A DNA stretch of 64,000 bases from Hygrocybe punicea. Taxonomy: Eukaryota > Basidiomycota > Agaricomycetes > Agaricales > Hygrophoraceae. The notes below the pieces were generated by a model. It saw nothing but the letters and a program-made list of their open reading frames with translations, did no database searches and had not been told where the DNA came from. Each line of letters begins with the position of its first letter. Positions within the stretch are counted from its first letter, which is position 1. Location: positions 5,642,001 to 5,706,000 of the forward strand of contig OY744470.1 of NCBI GenBank assembly GCA_963556145.1, read 5' to 3'. Shown here piece after piece: positions 11,836 through 23,130 of this stretch. The translations under genes were made by a program, and so were the position numbers.

Positions 11836-12527
11836 TTTGGTATGGTTCCGAGTCCAACTGACTTCGGAACTGCAGTGCCAGCCGACTCGGATTAGGACTC
11901 GGACTCGGAGGTGGAACTTCAAGTTGGGCCTGCCGGTGAGCCTGAGCGTGGCAGTGCGGCGGTACTGCTGGTACTAGTAGTGTTTGCGCCGTCATGACTC
12001 AATTAATTGATCATAAATACCTTTAATTGTAGAACCCTGCAACTGAACTTCACTGCCAGTGCTGGTGGCAAGTTCTGCCAGCAGTGAATGCCGGTGTGCG
12101 CCGCGCCATGAGACTATTCTTCGGCTTAGGTAAGGGAGGGTGCCGTCGCCTAGTATCATTTGACTTGTTGTAGGTGCACATGACGCCTTCTAACTGCCAG
12201 CCCTAAACATGCCTGGCAATAAATATGTGAACTGAAGCTTGAAGTCATGTTTTTTCGCCACCCATCCGAACGTTACATGCACACGTGTACTTCAATTAGT
12301 TTTATAGCCCTTTGCCTACTCACATCGTTGTATTAATCATATGCACCGTAGAATTAGTTGCCAAGTTTGTTTCCTTAAAGAAATGATTATAACTTGGGCC
12401 ACCTGCGAGCTTGACTCACTCGAACTGCCAACACTAGTATTGTATGCCCTTAGGAACATGAATCACAAGCGCACATGCCAATCGTCGAAAAAGCGCCTTT
12501 CTGTGCTCTGGCAAAAGCAAAACAGTT
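11836..12527. other. No gene seen; upstream of two diverging remnants
   Basis: Lies between the start of the minus-strand deaminase-like gene and the start of similarity to the Plavaka copy. It presumably contains the promoter of the former. I see no clear TATA box or coding motif. Confidence 0.45.
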
Positions 12528-13600
12528 CTGGAAAGGTCCCAGAAGGCGTCGACTTCTTTCGTCGTCTTTGGAGACTGATGAGGTGCCCCTGGCGGGTTTG
12601 GCACCGCAGGCAGCAGACCCAGTGGTTGCAATGGAGGTTCGTTATTTTGAGGACGATGAAAGATAACGGCTCATTAAATATTGTCCGTAGATTGGTATTA
12701 TCCCGGACAATGAAACCAAGCTGATGACCCCCTGATGGAACGTGCGCCATGGACCCGAAGACTCAATCGCCGACCCCCTCACGGTCCAGAGATCCATTGC
12801 CGCAACCGCCACCACTTTTACCACCTGCCACCCCTCATCGATTCCATCGAGAATGGCTTCAAGTTCGTCGTTGGGCTCGAGCTCAGGAGCGGTACGCTGT
12901 AAGTGGCAATGAGCTGTGGTTTGGATACGGATAGAATATTTGCGGAGCGGAAGTGGAAGGGGATTGAGATGGGATAACTCGTTGTACTCCTCTGGATCGT
13001 GCGAACAATTCTGCAGCGTGGTAGAGCCGTGATAGCCCAAATATGTTGCGTACCGTCCTGAACACTTGGCACAGTTGAGGCGAGTGGTATTGGAATGGTG
13101 GCGTCCAGAAATCTCAGTCTAGCTTTAATGGTCAGAGATCGTGACTTTGAGCCCGCTGCTGTTTGAGATACCAAATGGAGCGAGATCAACAATATTCTAG
13201 CCAGTGGCGAGGATGAAGAATGGTTGGATGAGGATGCCGGATGGAAGCGTACACCTGTGACCATTCCGTATCAGCTTCGCCGTGGCGTCTCCCCAGATCC
13301 CGACACCGGTGCTCGAAGCTACATGATTGACGACTTCTATCACGGCAGTCTGGTGTCGGTCATTCGTAAACACTTTCAGATTCGACGGGAAATCATCGGT
13401 ATCTTCATTATGAGCCATTCGAACTAAATTGGCAGCCGGGTGAAGTTCCTCGCCCTATGCGTATTCAGAGGGTTGGTTATAAACAGGCTAAGCATAATAT
13501 TATTATGACAACAAATGTCCTGATCTAGAATACCGTTTCTTGTAGATTGGGACGCTTCGGCTTTGTATCTCTGGAATCGGTTTTATTCAGGCGTTGGCAC
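12528..13600 (+). pseudogene. Plavaka transposase fragment, copy 2, with internal inversion
   Basis: Matches bases 1-1010 of the window and then a short piece matching about 1916-1950. Shared coding signals include DEDAGWKRTPVTIPYQLRRG and RLGRFGFV. Between about 12903 and 13079 the sequence is the reverse complement of the equivalent stretch of copy 1 (about 407-597); its inverted strand reads the Cys-cluster region with QNCSHDPEEYNELSHL, without the two-base gain that breaks copy 1. It lacks the whole catalytic and C-terminal part and is a relic. It ends immediately before the start codon of the deaminase-like gene B, so its 3' end may supply that gene's 5' region. Confidence 0.85.
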
Positions 13601-13671
13601 AACATTCCCTTTCTCACGGTAAACTCAAACATATCCAACAGGCCGTTCAAGTTCTCACTTTCTCCCACACC

Positions 13672-15847
13672 ATGTCAGACCTTCATGCAATGTTTAGGAC
13701 GCTCACCACCCTCCTCGGGCATCTCCAACAACGATCCTCTGCTGCTACGTCTTCAACCCCCGCTGCTAAGTCTTCAACCGCTGCTGCTACGTATTCATCG
13801 TCAAAGTACCAACTCAAGCCAATCGTTCAGGTGACCGAGAGCCACCAGCAACTTCAAGATGGAGAACGGGAACAACTACGATGCGGGACCGCACTAGCAA
13901 CACTGCTAGTCCGAATGAATGAAGTTGTCGCCATAGCTTCAAGCGCCGACCTTTCTGTTCGCGAGCCTGAGGGTAGTACTTTTACCACCACTACCCCAAC
14001 ATTCTTCGCAACGGTGAACCCCAGGATCGTGAAGTTAAGGCCAGACACATCCGATGCCCAGACATTCAAAGGGAAAAGTCCCTGTTTTATTCATCCAGAG
14101 CCAACTGGCATCGACCCGCGCGACCCTCTGCCCTACGTGAGAGAGACTTGGTAAGTAGCAGTGTCTCAATATCTCAATTTCTCATGATTTGTATTAGGAC
14201 ATCGCAAACATTTCAATCCCATGCAGCCTCCGTGATCGACCTACTAAATGGAGTGGATCAGAATAACGCAGACACCCTTGGTATCTTCACGTATGTCGCT
14301 GCGAAGTCCTATGAAAAGATGCTCTCAAGGTGGGAGAACCCAGAATATTCCGCCCCATTCTTCAAATGCCTTCTTGATATCTCACCATCCCGGGCCAGAG
14401 CCGAGGGTGCCGGTGGTCGTCTTTTTCCAGATCCACAGTCGATAAATACCTCTTCGGGGAAGCGCGACGCAGACTTCCTCAAATCGCTTTCGCAGCCTCT
14501 CAATGAACACTTCCTGAAACTTTCTAAACTCGGGATCCCGAACCTGATGAAGTTGGCGGTCGAATACACGACCGATTCAGACCTTCCCCCCATTTACACT
14601 ATGAACACATGCGAAGAAGTCCACCGATTACTATGCCATCTCCTCCGGTGCTATGATCGATCTCTTGCAGCACTTCACAAGTTCACAAATAAACCTTTGT
14701 CGGATAAGGAGGTAGATGATTTCGCAGCCGCCGTCCATTGTTTCACCACGTGTGCCCTTATGCTCCGGGACTTCGTTTATTCCTCTTTTCTCGAGGAACA
14801 CATTTCTAGAATCCAGCCTACAGACCCTCGCACTGTGAATTGTCAAGTGGCAGATGGACATGTGGGAACGGGTGCCGGTGCAGGTGTGGGTACGGGGGTG
14901 GGTGCAAGTGCAGGTGTGGGTCCAAATGCGCATCGTGACGTCGATGGCGGTGGCAACGAGGATGAGGGTCGAGATGGAGATGAGGAGTTGGATCCGGACC
15001 TTCGGGATGTTCAACCTGGTACCATTCTTCCCAACAAGGAGCCGCTTTCCGTGTGCGGCTCGTATGTGGAATGGTTGCGGCTTCAAGTGATCTACTTCGA
15101 GGCTCTCACCATCCTCATCGGTGTATTACACCCAATGGACCAACCCCTCTCAATTGTGATCATCGCCACCGCACGTCCACCGAAGGCCTTACTTCCCTGG
15201 CAAGACATCGTCACAGAAGTCATGCTTAAAGCCAAATACTCGGAAATGGCCATCTCCGAAGTGTCCGCCCGACTAGGCCAGTTGATTCGACACAAACTAA
15301 AATTTACAGGGACACTGCATTGCGAGGCCATACTACTTAGCCTCATTCTAGCACAACGTTTCGGTGCCGAGAGCTTTGACGTTGGGCTCCAGGTAAGTGA
15401 TATTGTTATTTACTGCACATCTAACTAATTAATCCTTATTAGGACGTTCATAATACCGTCAGCGTATCGAAAACATTATGCCCCATGTGCGCGGCTCTTT
15501 TTTCATTAATCGAGCCCCATTTCAACATCCTCGGCTCACATCAATTTCTTTTTGGTTGCGCCTTGCCTGAAATGCTGGACGACGCCGTGGTCAAGCGTAT
15601 GGTTGAATTCTGCAAGACCCAGTTGCTTCGGTTCATTTCTGATCTTCTGGCACCTGGGTCACAGTCCCGTGTCCGTAGTTTATCAAATATGTCCCAGGCC
15701 ATATCTGTATCTTCGAACAAGGCACGTAAGTCCATTTTCGCCTTCAAACTGGAACTTTATTCTAGAATCACGACAAAAATGACATCCCAAACACCGTCTT
15801 CAATCACATGGTTTAAAGAGCTGTTGGACTCATTCAAGAATTTGTGA
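13672..15847 (+). CDS. OTT_1508-type deaminase-like protein, copy B
   Basis: Start chosen at ATG 13672 (caccATGtc), since upstream sequence is Plavaka relic. Exons: 13672-14150, 14198-15392, 15443 onward; introns GTAAGTAG...TTAG and GTAAGTGA...TTAG are where copy A has introns. Exon 3 can read to 15847, or splice at 15735-15775 and end soon after at 15793. N-terminal low-complexity Ser/Ala/Thr, then a helical region shared with copy A (TLGIFTYVAAKSYEKML; LKLSKLGIPNLMKLAVEYTT), a Gly-rich insert near 14855-14930 followed by an acidic stretch that copy A lacks, then TGTLHCEAILLSLIL and, after the intron, VSVSKTLCPMCAALF. HxE plus CxxC is the deaminase zinc site. The classical PC before the second motif is LC here. 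Substrate (nucleotide, RNA or DNA) cannot be told. No stop or frameshift seen, so possibly functional. Confidence 0.65.
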
Positions 15848-16465
15848 GGCCTGGCAGGATCATAGTCAGGTACGTCTAATCTTTTCCTTGTATCCCACCT
15901 CCTGCCAATTCAATAAATGGGGTCAACCGCTTAGCAGTTCTAGCACTTGGAGCCATCCACTGTCCCCATTTCGTGCAGCATTTGCATGTCGTTCGCACCA
16001 CATCCTGTCATCCACCTCCCACTACTTTTCCAGTTGCTCGTGACACTTGGGGTTTCCGGGATGCTCGCACTAGAGATGGTCAGAATGGTAACGGTCGCCT
16101 GTATGGGATACCGCGCATGGTCCCTTAATCGGTTGAATGCATGTGCCCGCTGCGCAGAGTGAGTTGTTCACTTCATAATAGTGGTGCACGCAGAGCGACC
16201 TGCCGTCAAAAACGTAAAATGTCTGGTTCGGGAAAGGTTTCTGTAGAAGTATAAGATGAAAGAACGCTACAAGGACATACATGACATTGATGGCAATTAA
16301 AGCATTCATGGGACGATTCTTGATCCTAAACCACGTGGTACCCCTACTGGGACCCGAAAAAGGAGCTCTTCGTTTACGAGGCTATAGGCCTGCTAGCTTC
16401 ATTTCTCTACTATCAATCCCCTCTAAGCTCATCCTCAAGCCTACCCCTAACATATACACAGAGAT
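15848..16465. other. No gene seen
   Basis: Between deaminase-like gene B and a degenerate frame starting at 16464. Short frames only; one encodes a hydrophobic stretch (near 15990-16110) without recognisable family. Confidence 0.45.
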
Positions 16466-16799
16466 GAGCCTCCGAAGTTGGGCTACTCCCATTGACGGTA
16501 CCTCGAAAAATAAAAAAGGCAAACAACCACAAGCCAACACGCCAGCATCCCAATCCTCCAGAATGACCAGATCCTCGTCCAATCAGGAAAACAGCGTCCC
16601 TGATACCACACCGGAGCTTGCGGAACCAGATACCCTACAACAAGCAGTCGACTTCCTCCTCGCTAAGTCCCTTCTCCCCCTGATCATGACTACAGTATAT
16701 CCACCCTCACCGGAATACTCTGACAAATAGCCACCTCGGACAGTGTCGTCGCAATCCCTCCTCAATGATCCCAGAGGCATCCAAGAGCTTATCAAATTT

Positions 16800-16900
16800 G
16801 TACGAAGCACAGGGAGACTAAAAGACTCATTCGGTGATCTCTCCTCTCCCACACTCACATAACTAACCTACTCCAACGCAGTACGCCTCCTCCCTTCACC
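16800..16900 (+). repeat. 101-bp direct repeat, left
   Basis: From gtacgaagcacagggagac to tcctcccttcacc. It recurs at 17552-17652 with one mismatch. The two copies exactly flank the 648-bp segment copied from deaminase-like gene B. Confidence 0.95.
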
Positions 16901-17548
16901 CGCGAGCCTGAGGGTAGTACTTTTACCACCACTACTCCAACATTCTTCGCAATGGTGAACCCCAGGATCGTGAAGTTAAGGCCAGACACATCCGATGCCC
17001 AGACATTCAAAGGGAAAAGTCCCTGTTTTATTCATCCAGAGCCAACTGGCATCGACCCGCGCGACCCTTTGCCCTACGTGAGAGAGACTTGGTAAGTAGC
17101 AGTGTCTCGATATCTCAATTTCTCATGATTTGTATTAGGACATCGCAAACATTTCAATCCCATGCAGCCTCCGTGATCGACCTACTAAATGGAGTGGATC
17201 AGAATAACGCAGACACCCTTGGTATCTTCACGTATGTCGCTGCGAAGTCCTATGAAAAGATGCTCTCGAGGTGGGAGAACCCAGAATATTCCGCCCCATT
17301 CTTCAAATGCCTTCTTGATATCTCACCATCCCGGGCCAGAGCCGAGGGTGCCGATGGTCGTCTTTTTCCAGATCCACAGTCGATAAATACCTCTTCGGGG
17401 AAGCGCGACGCAGACTTCCTCAAATCGCTTTCGCAGCCTCTCAATGAACACTTCCTGAAACTTTCTAAACTCGGGATCCCGAACCTGATGAAGTTGGCGG
17501 TCGAATACACGACCGATTCAGACCTTCCCCCCATTTACACTATGAACA
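16901..17548 (+). pseudogene. Partial copy (C) of the deaminase-like gene
   Basis: Almost identical to 13960-14607: end of exon 1, the complete 47-bp intron, and exon 2 as far as LPPIYTMN. Retention of the intron shows copying at DNA level rather than through mRNA. Only a few substitutions are visible, so the event is recent. It lacks the N-terminus and the whole zinc-binding part and cannot be a deaminase. Confidence 0.93.
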
Positions 17549-17551
17549 TTC

Positions 17552-17652
17552 GTACGAAGCACAGGGAGACTAAAAGACTCATTCGGTGATCTCTCCTCTC
17601 CCACACTCACATAGCTAACCTACTCCAACGCAGTACGCCTCCTCCCTTCACC
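17552..17652 (+). repeat. 101-bp direct repeat, right
   Basis: Second copy of 16800-16900 (one visible mismatch, aactaac against agctaac), directly after the inserted segment; three unmatched bases (ttc) separate it from the copied sequence. Confidence 0.95.
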
Positions 17653-18254
17653 CTCCGCTCACCCACGCTGGGACACCTCCCCGCCACACCTACGCATGAG
17701 CAATCTCGACCCCCTCAACTTAGTCTCACACCTGGCAATCGACCCTCAACCCACACAACTTCTCACCCTCGAGTTCTCATTCAGATCCCCCTCTTCCGCT
17801 TCTCCTCCCTGTGACAGCCCCCCTCCGTGCATGTCCGCTCAGGCAGCCGGGCACTTAGCTGGTCTAGACCACCCGTTTATCCACCACACCAGTCTCAGAC
17901 AATGGGCCCCCTCGTACGTCAGGTCAGGCGATTAAAACAGCATGGATATGCTGGAACCACGGGGGACTTACTCCGTCGTGGTTGCACTCGCAAACCAGAG
18001 GCACAGGTTCCGGGAAGGTTCCCGTTTCGTATATACTTCACCCTTGTATGTAAGAGGGACAATAATATGACTCAAAAAAAAAGCATTCATGATGATATTG
18101 ACCTTAACGAATCCACGCACACTATTTGTCCGACAGTTATCATGGATGATTAAGTCAGAAATCAAATCAATTTTCAACATTTCCCGCCAGTTAAAGTAAG
18201 TATGTTAAATATGCTTCACATCATACCGTGAAACATCAACGACAATTTCACCAA

Positions 18255-18364
18255 GATTGCGCTTCCGCAGGCAATCATTTTTTTGTCGCTGGTGAAGAAA
18301 TAGAGAGTACGTCGAATTCATTTTTTCTTATGAGCGACTTGTGAATGACAGCGGTAATCCCTCC
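18255..18364 (+). repeat. Duplicated block A, copy 2
   Basis: Counterpart of 5713-5829, with small indels. Here it is followed by block D, whereas at the first locus it is followed by blocks B and C. Confidence 0.85.
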
Positions 18365-18976
18365 CCGCCACCTCGACTTTCGGGCAAGGACGCCCTCACG
18401 AGTCAGATATCACCCATCGATTCCTCCCTCCCAACCCCGCTCTCATCTATAAGAAGCCACTACCGAGTATGTCATCAGCATTCCATTCTAAAACCCAGCC
18501 ACTCGGCGATGAGTGATGCATGAGCGCAAGTCCCGAAACAAGTAGCCATGTGGTCAGGACCACCGAGGAGGATTTCGATAGCAAGGGCATGGGTGTAGGA
18601 GGACGTATCTTGGGCGATGGAGGGAAGAAGTGCTTGAGGGAAAGTGTGTGTGAAGTGTGAGGTGGGGATCGAGAGAGGGAGGGAACCGGAGATGACTTCC
18701 ACCAGCCCCAGGCGTGCTGGTTGAAAGTGAAGGTGAAAATTGGAGATTAAATGGTTATTGGACGACTTACCTGAGCTGCCCCGCCGATAGATTTTATTCT
18801 GGTGAGGTCTGTTTCCTCATCTCAGCATAGCTGTCTCGGTGATCCTTTCCCAAAAGACCCTTAGTGATGGACTCCAGTCGGCTCATATCTCATCGGCACC
18901 AAGTGACTGTTTCCAAGCACAAATGACATGCAGAGTGTACAAGTTGGTGTGAACGATGCAACTTTTTTGGTACTGT

Positions 18977-19639
18977 GTTTTGTACGCAGGCACAAACGAT
19001 GCACAGGTATATTCAACCAAGTCAACACTGACCACACTTGACCCTCAACCGTCACATCCCACCGCTCGCTCACCACCAACACCTTCCCTCACTCAGTTTT
19101 TACAACTGTGAACTCGTTACCATCGCTCTGGCGCCGATGACAACTGTTGCCAACCTTCGATGCAGTAAGACCATTGCTCACGGTCCTCGGCCCAGATAAA
19201 AGCGGCTGAAGTAAAAAATCTTTGTTACGTGTAAGCGATCATTTCCTGAATCCATCCGCGGACTTACAGCAGTTTTCAGGGAGGGATATCATCGCGGCCA
19301 CCGACACCACACGATCCGTGGCTACTCGTTCCTGGACTGGATGAGTTTGACGGTCCATTTAGCGGACCAGAAGGGTTTTAGTAACCCAGCCGACGAAATA
19401 TTTATCTATGGGGCGAGGGAAGTCGAGAAGTGGAGTGAGCTAAAAAAACCTGGCCTACGACATCGATTCCGGGAGGAATGTTTTGTGAAGGTCAGTCTCT
19501 CATGTTTCAATTATCATCATGCTAAACTTCGTTGTAGGTCAACCGCTAATTTTTTTCTTTACTGGCATTCATGTACACCGTAGATATTCCAGAACTCAAG
19601 CACTGGACGCGATAACGAATGGCAATTGATATTCCCGCT
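18977..19639 (+). pseudogene. Decayed copy of the small three-exon gene (block D, copy 2)
   Basis: Matches 7432-8105 throughout, including both introns. The start codon position reads GTG and the exon 1 frame meets TGA soon after WRR, so it should not make the same protein. Exon 2 is still open and similar (GYSFLDWMSLTVHLAD; REVEKWSELKKPGLRHR), closing with VNR-stop after the second intron. The better preservation of exon 2 is odd but could be chance. Confidence 0.75.
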
Positions 19640-19771
19640 CAGAGATAAAATCATTGGGTCTCCGTTCAAGACAAGTTCGTAACGGCGCAAAGCGCTCGCA
19701 TCTCAGTACAAGCAATCAAGAAAGTAAACTATCTGGTAAGGAAATATAAGACACTCTGCAGAGCGAGTAAA

Positions 19772-20075
19772 ATGACAGCGACAAAGGAGTTGCCAGACAT
19801 TGTGGAAATTGTCACTGACGACGGTGAATATGTTCTCTTCTGGTCAAACCACCTTGGCGTACCGCCTGCTCTATCGTGGTGCTCTCTCTCTCCCAGACTC
19901 CAATCTCCTCCTGGACGGTCTCACCTTTTCAGCCCCAAGCGCTGGCCTCAATCTCCTCCAGAACCCACTCGCCCTCGCCCTTGAGAGTATGCGCGGCCGA
20001 CCTTGTCTGTCTTTTGTACGCGTCGAGAAGATGCAGGATCTCTGGATGGATTTCAGTGGGGACGTTCGCATGTAA
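19772..20075 (+). other. Possible exon(s) of an unknown gene
   Basis: Two overlapping forward frames (MTATKELPDIVEIVTDDGE, 19772; and one ending MQDLWMDFSGDVRM, 20075) look like one protein with a shift between them. A GTAAGC donor follows DVR at 20071. Block B copy 2, with an acceptor and a helical GQELQARTATLAVVRCNHD sequence, starts 120 bp later and may be its last exon. Unrecognised. Confidence 0.3.
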
Positions 20076-20190
20076 GCCCGCCCTCGTTGTCTTCTTCCCC
20101 ATCATCTTCAAGTTGTGTGTTCTTCATCTTTGTATTCCGAGTCGTCGTTGTGGTCGAAGTTACTTATTACAACTTGAAGTACTTTATTTA

Positions 20191-20657
20191 GCTTTGGCCA
20201 CGGACTGACGCTGTCTTCGATTTAGGTCAGGAACTTCAAGCCAGGACAGCGACACTTGCGGTTGTGCGGTGCAACCATGACCTTACCGCACAGCTAACAG
20301 AGCGGAAAGAACGGCTCAGCTAGTTGATCCAATTTATCAACGATAATGCTGTGTTAACCAAGGTTCCGATTATTTTGTTCAAATTCATTATGCTCTGCTG
20401 ATCGTTTGGGCCATAGATCTCGCCAAGGAGTAGGCAACCGACACAGATGCAATGGGTCCCATGAGGCTCGTCGCAGATCCAAGCGGCTTTAGCGTTCTGA
20501 GGCCTGAAGCTTGCTGACCGCAACTCCATTATTTTTGAGTGGGTCATGTCGAAAAGTATCGGATTCTATTTAATTATAGCCGTTAGTCTTTGCTTTCAAA
20601 TAGTTGGGACTGGGTTTTTCTTCGCTTGCTAATAGAACGTAGGCCATGAAATATTTT
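20191..20657 (+). repeat. Duplicated block B, copy 2
   Basis: Counterpart of 5991-6374; the last 200 bp are nearly identical. A putative last exon with an RCNHDLTAQLTERKERLS ending lies at its start. Confidence 0.8.
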
Positions 20658-21630
20658 CATCGGTGAAAGAGGGACTTGTTGGCGTTTCTGACTCATTTCT
20701 TTTTTGCGTGCGATTGGATTGGGCAGACCGAGTGCGGGGGCTTGTAGCGCACAACGCCATGTCAAATATAATCAATGAAAGGTACTTTTACAAACAATAA
20801 ATCCATTCAACGTCGCGCCACATCATACCGCAAAAAATCGACGGTGATTTCACCACACAAATGCGAACGCAGTGGTTGCCCTTGCAGCAGAATGAGCATC
20901 GGAATTGGCTATCATACAAAAAACTCACCCGATTCACGGCCTGGACGTAAGTCCCCATTTGCCATGCAGCTCCATAGCGGACTCGGACGGACTGTCCTCG
21001 CTGTCACGGTCGACGTCAGCACACGCGTATCAGAAGGCCTCGATCACATACCAGGAAACAATTGTCGGCCACAGAACGTCGAGCGGCGGCCGCAAGTCGA
21101 GCCGACCTTGTGGGCTAGGAGGCCGCTATTGAATAAATATATGAATATAACAAAAAGACTCACTTTAGAATTCGATTTTGCCATTTGGTGGCAATGGAGG
21201 GCAGGTCTCGTGTTATGAGGTGGAAGTAGAGGATGAGGAGGGTGAACCAGTGGCAGCAGGCCTGGCGCACAGTGACGAAGGCAACGCAGGTGACGCAGGG
21301 AATGTGGAGGGTCGTCCATGGCGATGCCATCGTCTCCGTCGTCATCGAAATACCGCTGCCCCAACCGTCAGCACCATCACATATGTCCCCCTGCTTTTTC
21401 TTTCCTTATTTCACTTTTCTCTCTGTGTATATTACGCTATGTACAGTATCTAGAAGAATAACTAGTTGATATATATAACACTTTAGAAGGCGGCGGGATA
21501 GTGAGAAAAGTCGAGCTGGAGGCGTTCCTGACAACAGGCGGCTGTCGGGACAGCGGCGGAAAGATTCGAAACAATGCCGCTATATATAATCATATATAAT
21601 TATATATAATTCGGAAAGGAGGTTTTTCTT
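20658..21630. other. No convincing gene
   Basis: Several overlapping short frames on both strands, none with recognisable motifs. A short AT-dinucleotide-rich stretch (tatataatcatatataatta) lies near 21580-21610. Confidence 0.45.
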
Positions 21631-22014
21631 GATCGTATATTGTATGGTCAAGGTTCTACAAGACTGATAAAAAATGGTATTTCACAGGAATAATTAAATA
21701 TTTATCAGAATGACTTATATTGTGTGGCTAAGCTTCTACAAGACTGTAAAAAATGGTATTTAACAGGAATAATTAAATGTTCATCAGAATGGCTTATATT
21801 GTATGGCCAAGCTTCTATAAGACCGTGAAAAAATGGTATTTCACAGGAATAATTAAATGCCCATCACAATGGCTTATATTATATGGCCGAGCCTCTATAA
21901 GACTTTGAAAAAATGGTATTTAACAGGAATAATTAAATGCTCATCAGAATGGCTTATATTGCATGGCCAAGCTTCTATAAGACTGTGAAAAAATGGGATT
22001 GCAGCGGAATAATT
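21631..22014 (+). repeat. 80-bp minisatellite, copy 2 (block C)
   Basis: Five units of exactly 80 bp (ggcttatatt at 21791, 21871 and 21951) sharing sequence with 6788-7075. AT-rich; the frames through it are spurious. Confidence 0.93.
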
Positions 22015-22407
22015 ACGTGTATATTGTAGCCCCTTATATACAGCAATCAATTTCCACAAATCTGAGTGCAAGTGATCAACCATCGCAATAATTATATTGT
22101 ACTTGAATGCATTTATTTGCCTAGATAAGACATTGCAAACGGCTGCAAGTCTGCTTATCAATTCTCAACTCCGCCTGGATATACCGGCGCCTCCCCGATT
22201 TCCCGATGTAGTAGATCCAGAGGACAGGACGTCAAGACCAGATAGATCATAGTCGTACCCACTCCACCTGGTGATGAGAGCACGATTCGATCACACATCG
22301 AGCCTCTGATTTCTCAGTACAAGTTCCCCGAGTTGTCACCCAACACGAGCATCACCAAAGCTTCCATAAAACACGAGTTCCCCGTGCACGAGTTTCATCA
22401 TGGATAA

Positions 22408-23130
22408 GCCCATCGTACACGTTACCAAAGTCTAGCCCAACGAGTCCATCACACACGAGTTCCTACCCGAAGTTCTCACACGAGTTCCCCACCAAACACG
22501 AGTTCCCCACCAAAACACGCACTGGCACCCAGAGTCCGACCTCGAGTAAACGGCCGTTTCATCCCGTACAACACCGACACCTCCACACCATCTACGGAAT
22601 CTTCAGCAACATGGTCGAGCACGTCGTCAAGATCCCACTCTCAAGACTCACTTGGATTCGGAAACCGCTCAAGATACACACCCGCCACTTCACCCCCACC
22701 CCAAAACGAACCCGAACCACCATTGCCTCAACCGAACACAATAATCGCCCCCACGATCACAGTAACAGCCCCAACAACCACACGTCGAAAAGAAATGACG
22801 CCCTCAACTGTAGAGCCATTTTGGGGCGACGGCCGCGCGGGAGAAAACGCCCAGGACTTCATGCGTGCATTCCTTAGGGACACACGTGGGGACGATGACA
22901 AAACTAAGCTAGACGCATTCGAAAATTACCTACACGCATCAAGCCCTGCAGACGACTGGCTTAATGAACTAGACGCTGCAGATAAAGCAACCTGGCCTAA
23001 GTTGAAGGACGCGTTCACTAAACGATGGCCGAAAATAAAGCAGGTTTGTGGCGAGAAGTTAATGGATCATCTTCAAAAACCAAATGATATTTCCGACATA
23101 TCGGCCATTGCAACTGCCGCCGCTGATAAT
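22408..23130 (+). pseudogene. Ty3/gypsy retrotransposon gag fragment
   Basis: An open frame from after the stop at 22405, Pro/Ser/Thr-rich at first and including repeats of acacgagttcccc at DNA level, then PFWGDGRAGENAQDFMRAFL, DAFENYLHASSPADDWLNEL and KATWPKLKDAFTKRWPKIK. This is the layout of the conserved gag region of basidiomycete gypsy elements (F.GDG...A..F...F; YL...S.AD.W...L; W..L..AF..RWP). It stops after about 120 residues of the conserved part, with no zinc knuckle, protease or polymerase following, so it is a 5' fragment. Confidence 0.8.

Larger units (their letters stand above)
16464..17935 (+). pseudogene. Degenerate ORF of unknown family, interrupted
   Basis: Starts MSLRSWATPIDGT and runs through Ser/Thr/Gln-rich sequence to a stop near 16730, continuing in the same sense with LLNDPRGIQELIKFVRST to 16900. 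A 648-bp foreign segment follows, then the frame-like Pro/Ser/Thr-rich sequence resumes at 17552-17935. The low-complexity N-terminus and stops suggest a decayed retroelement or fast-evolving protein, but I cannot name it. Confidence 0.35.

Noticed and set aside
21631..22014. 80-bp repeats as a CRISPR array
   Set aside because: The whole unit repeats with no unique spacers, the sequence is eukaryotic, and a diverged copy lies elsewhere in the window.
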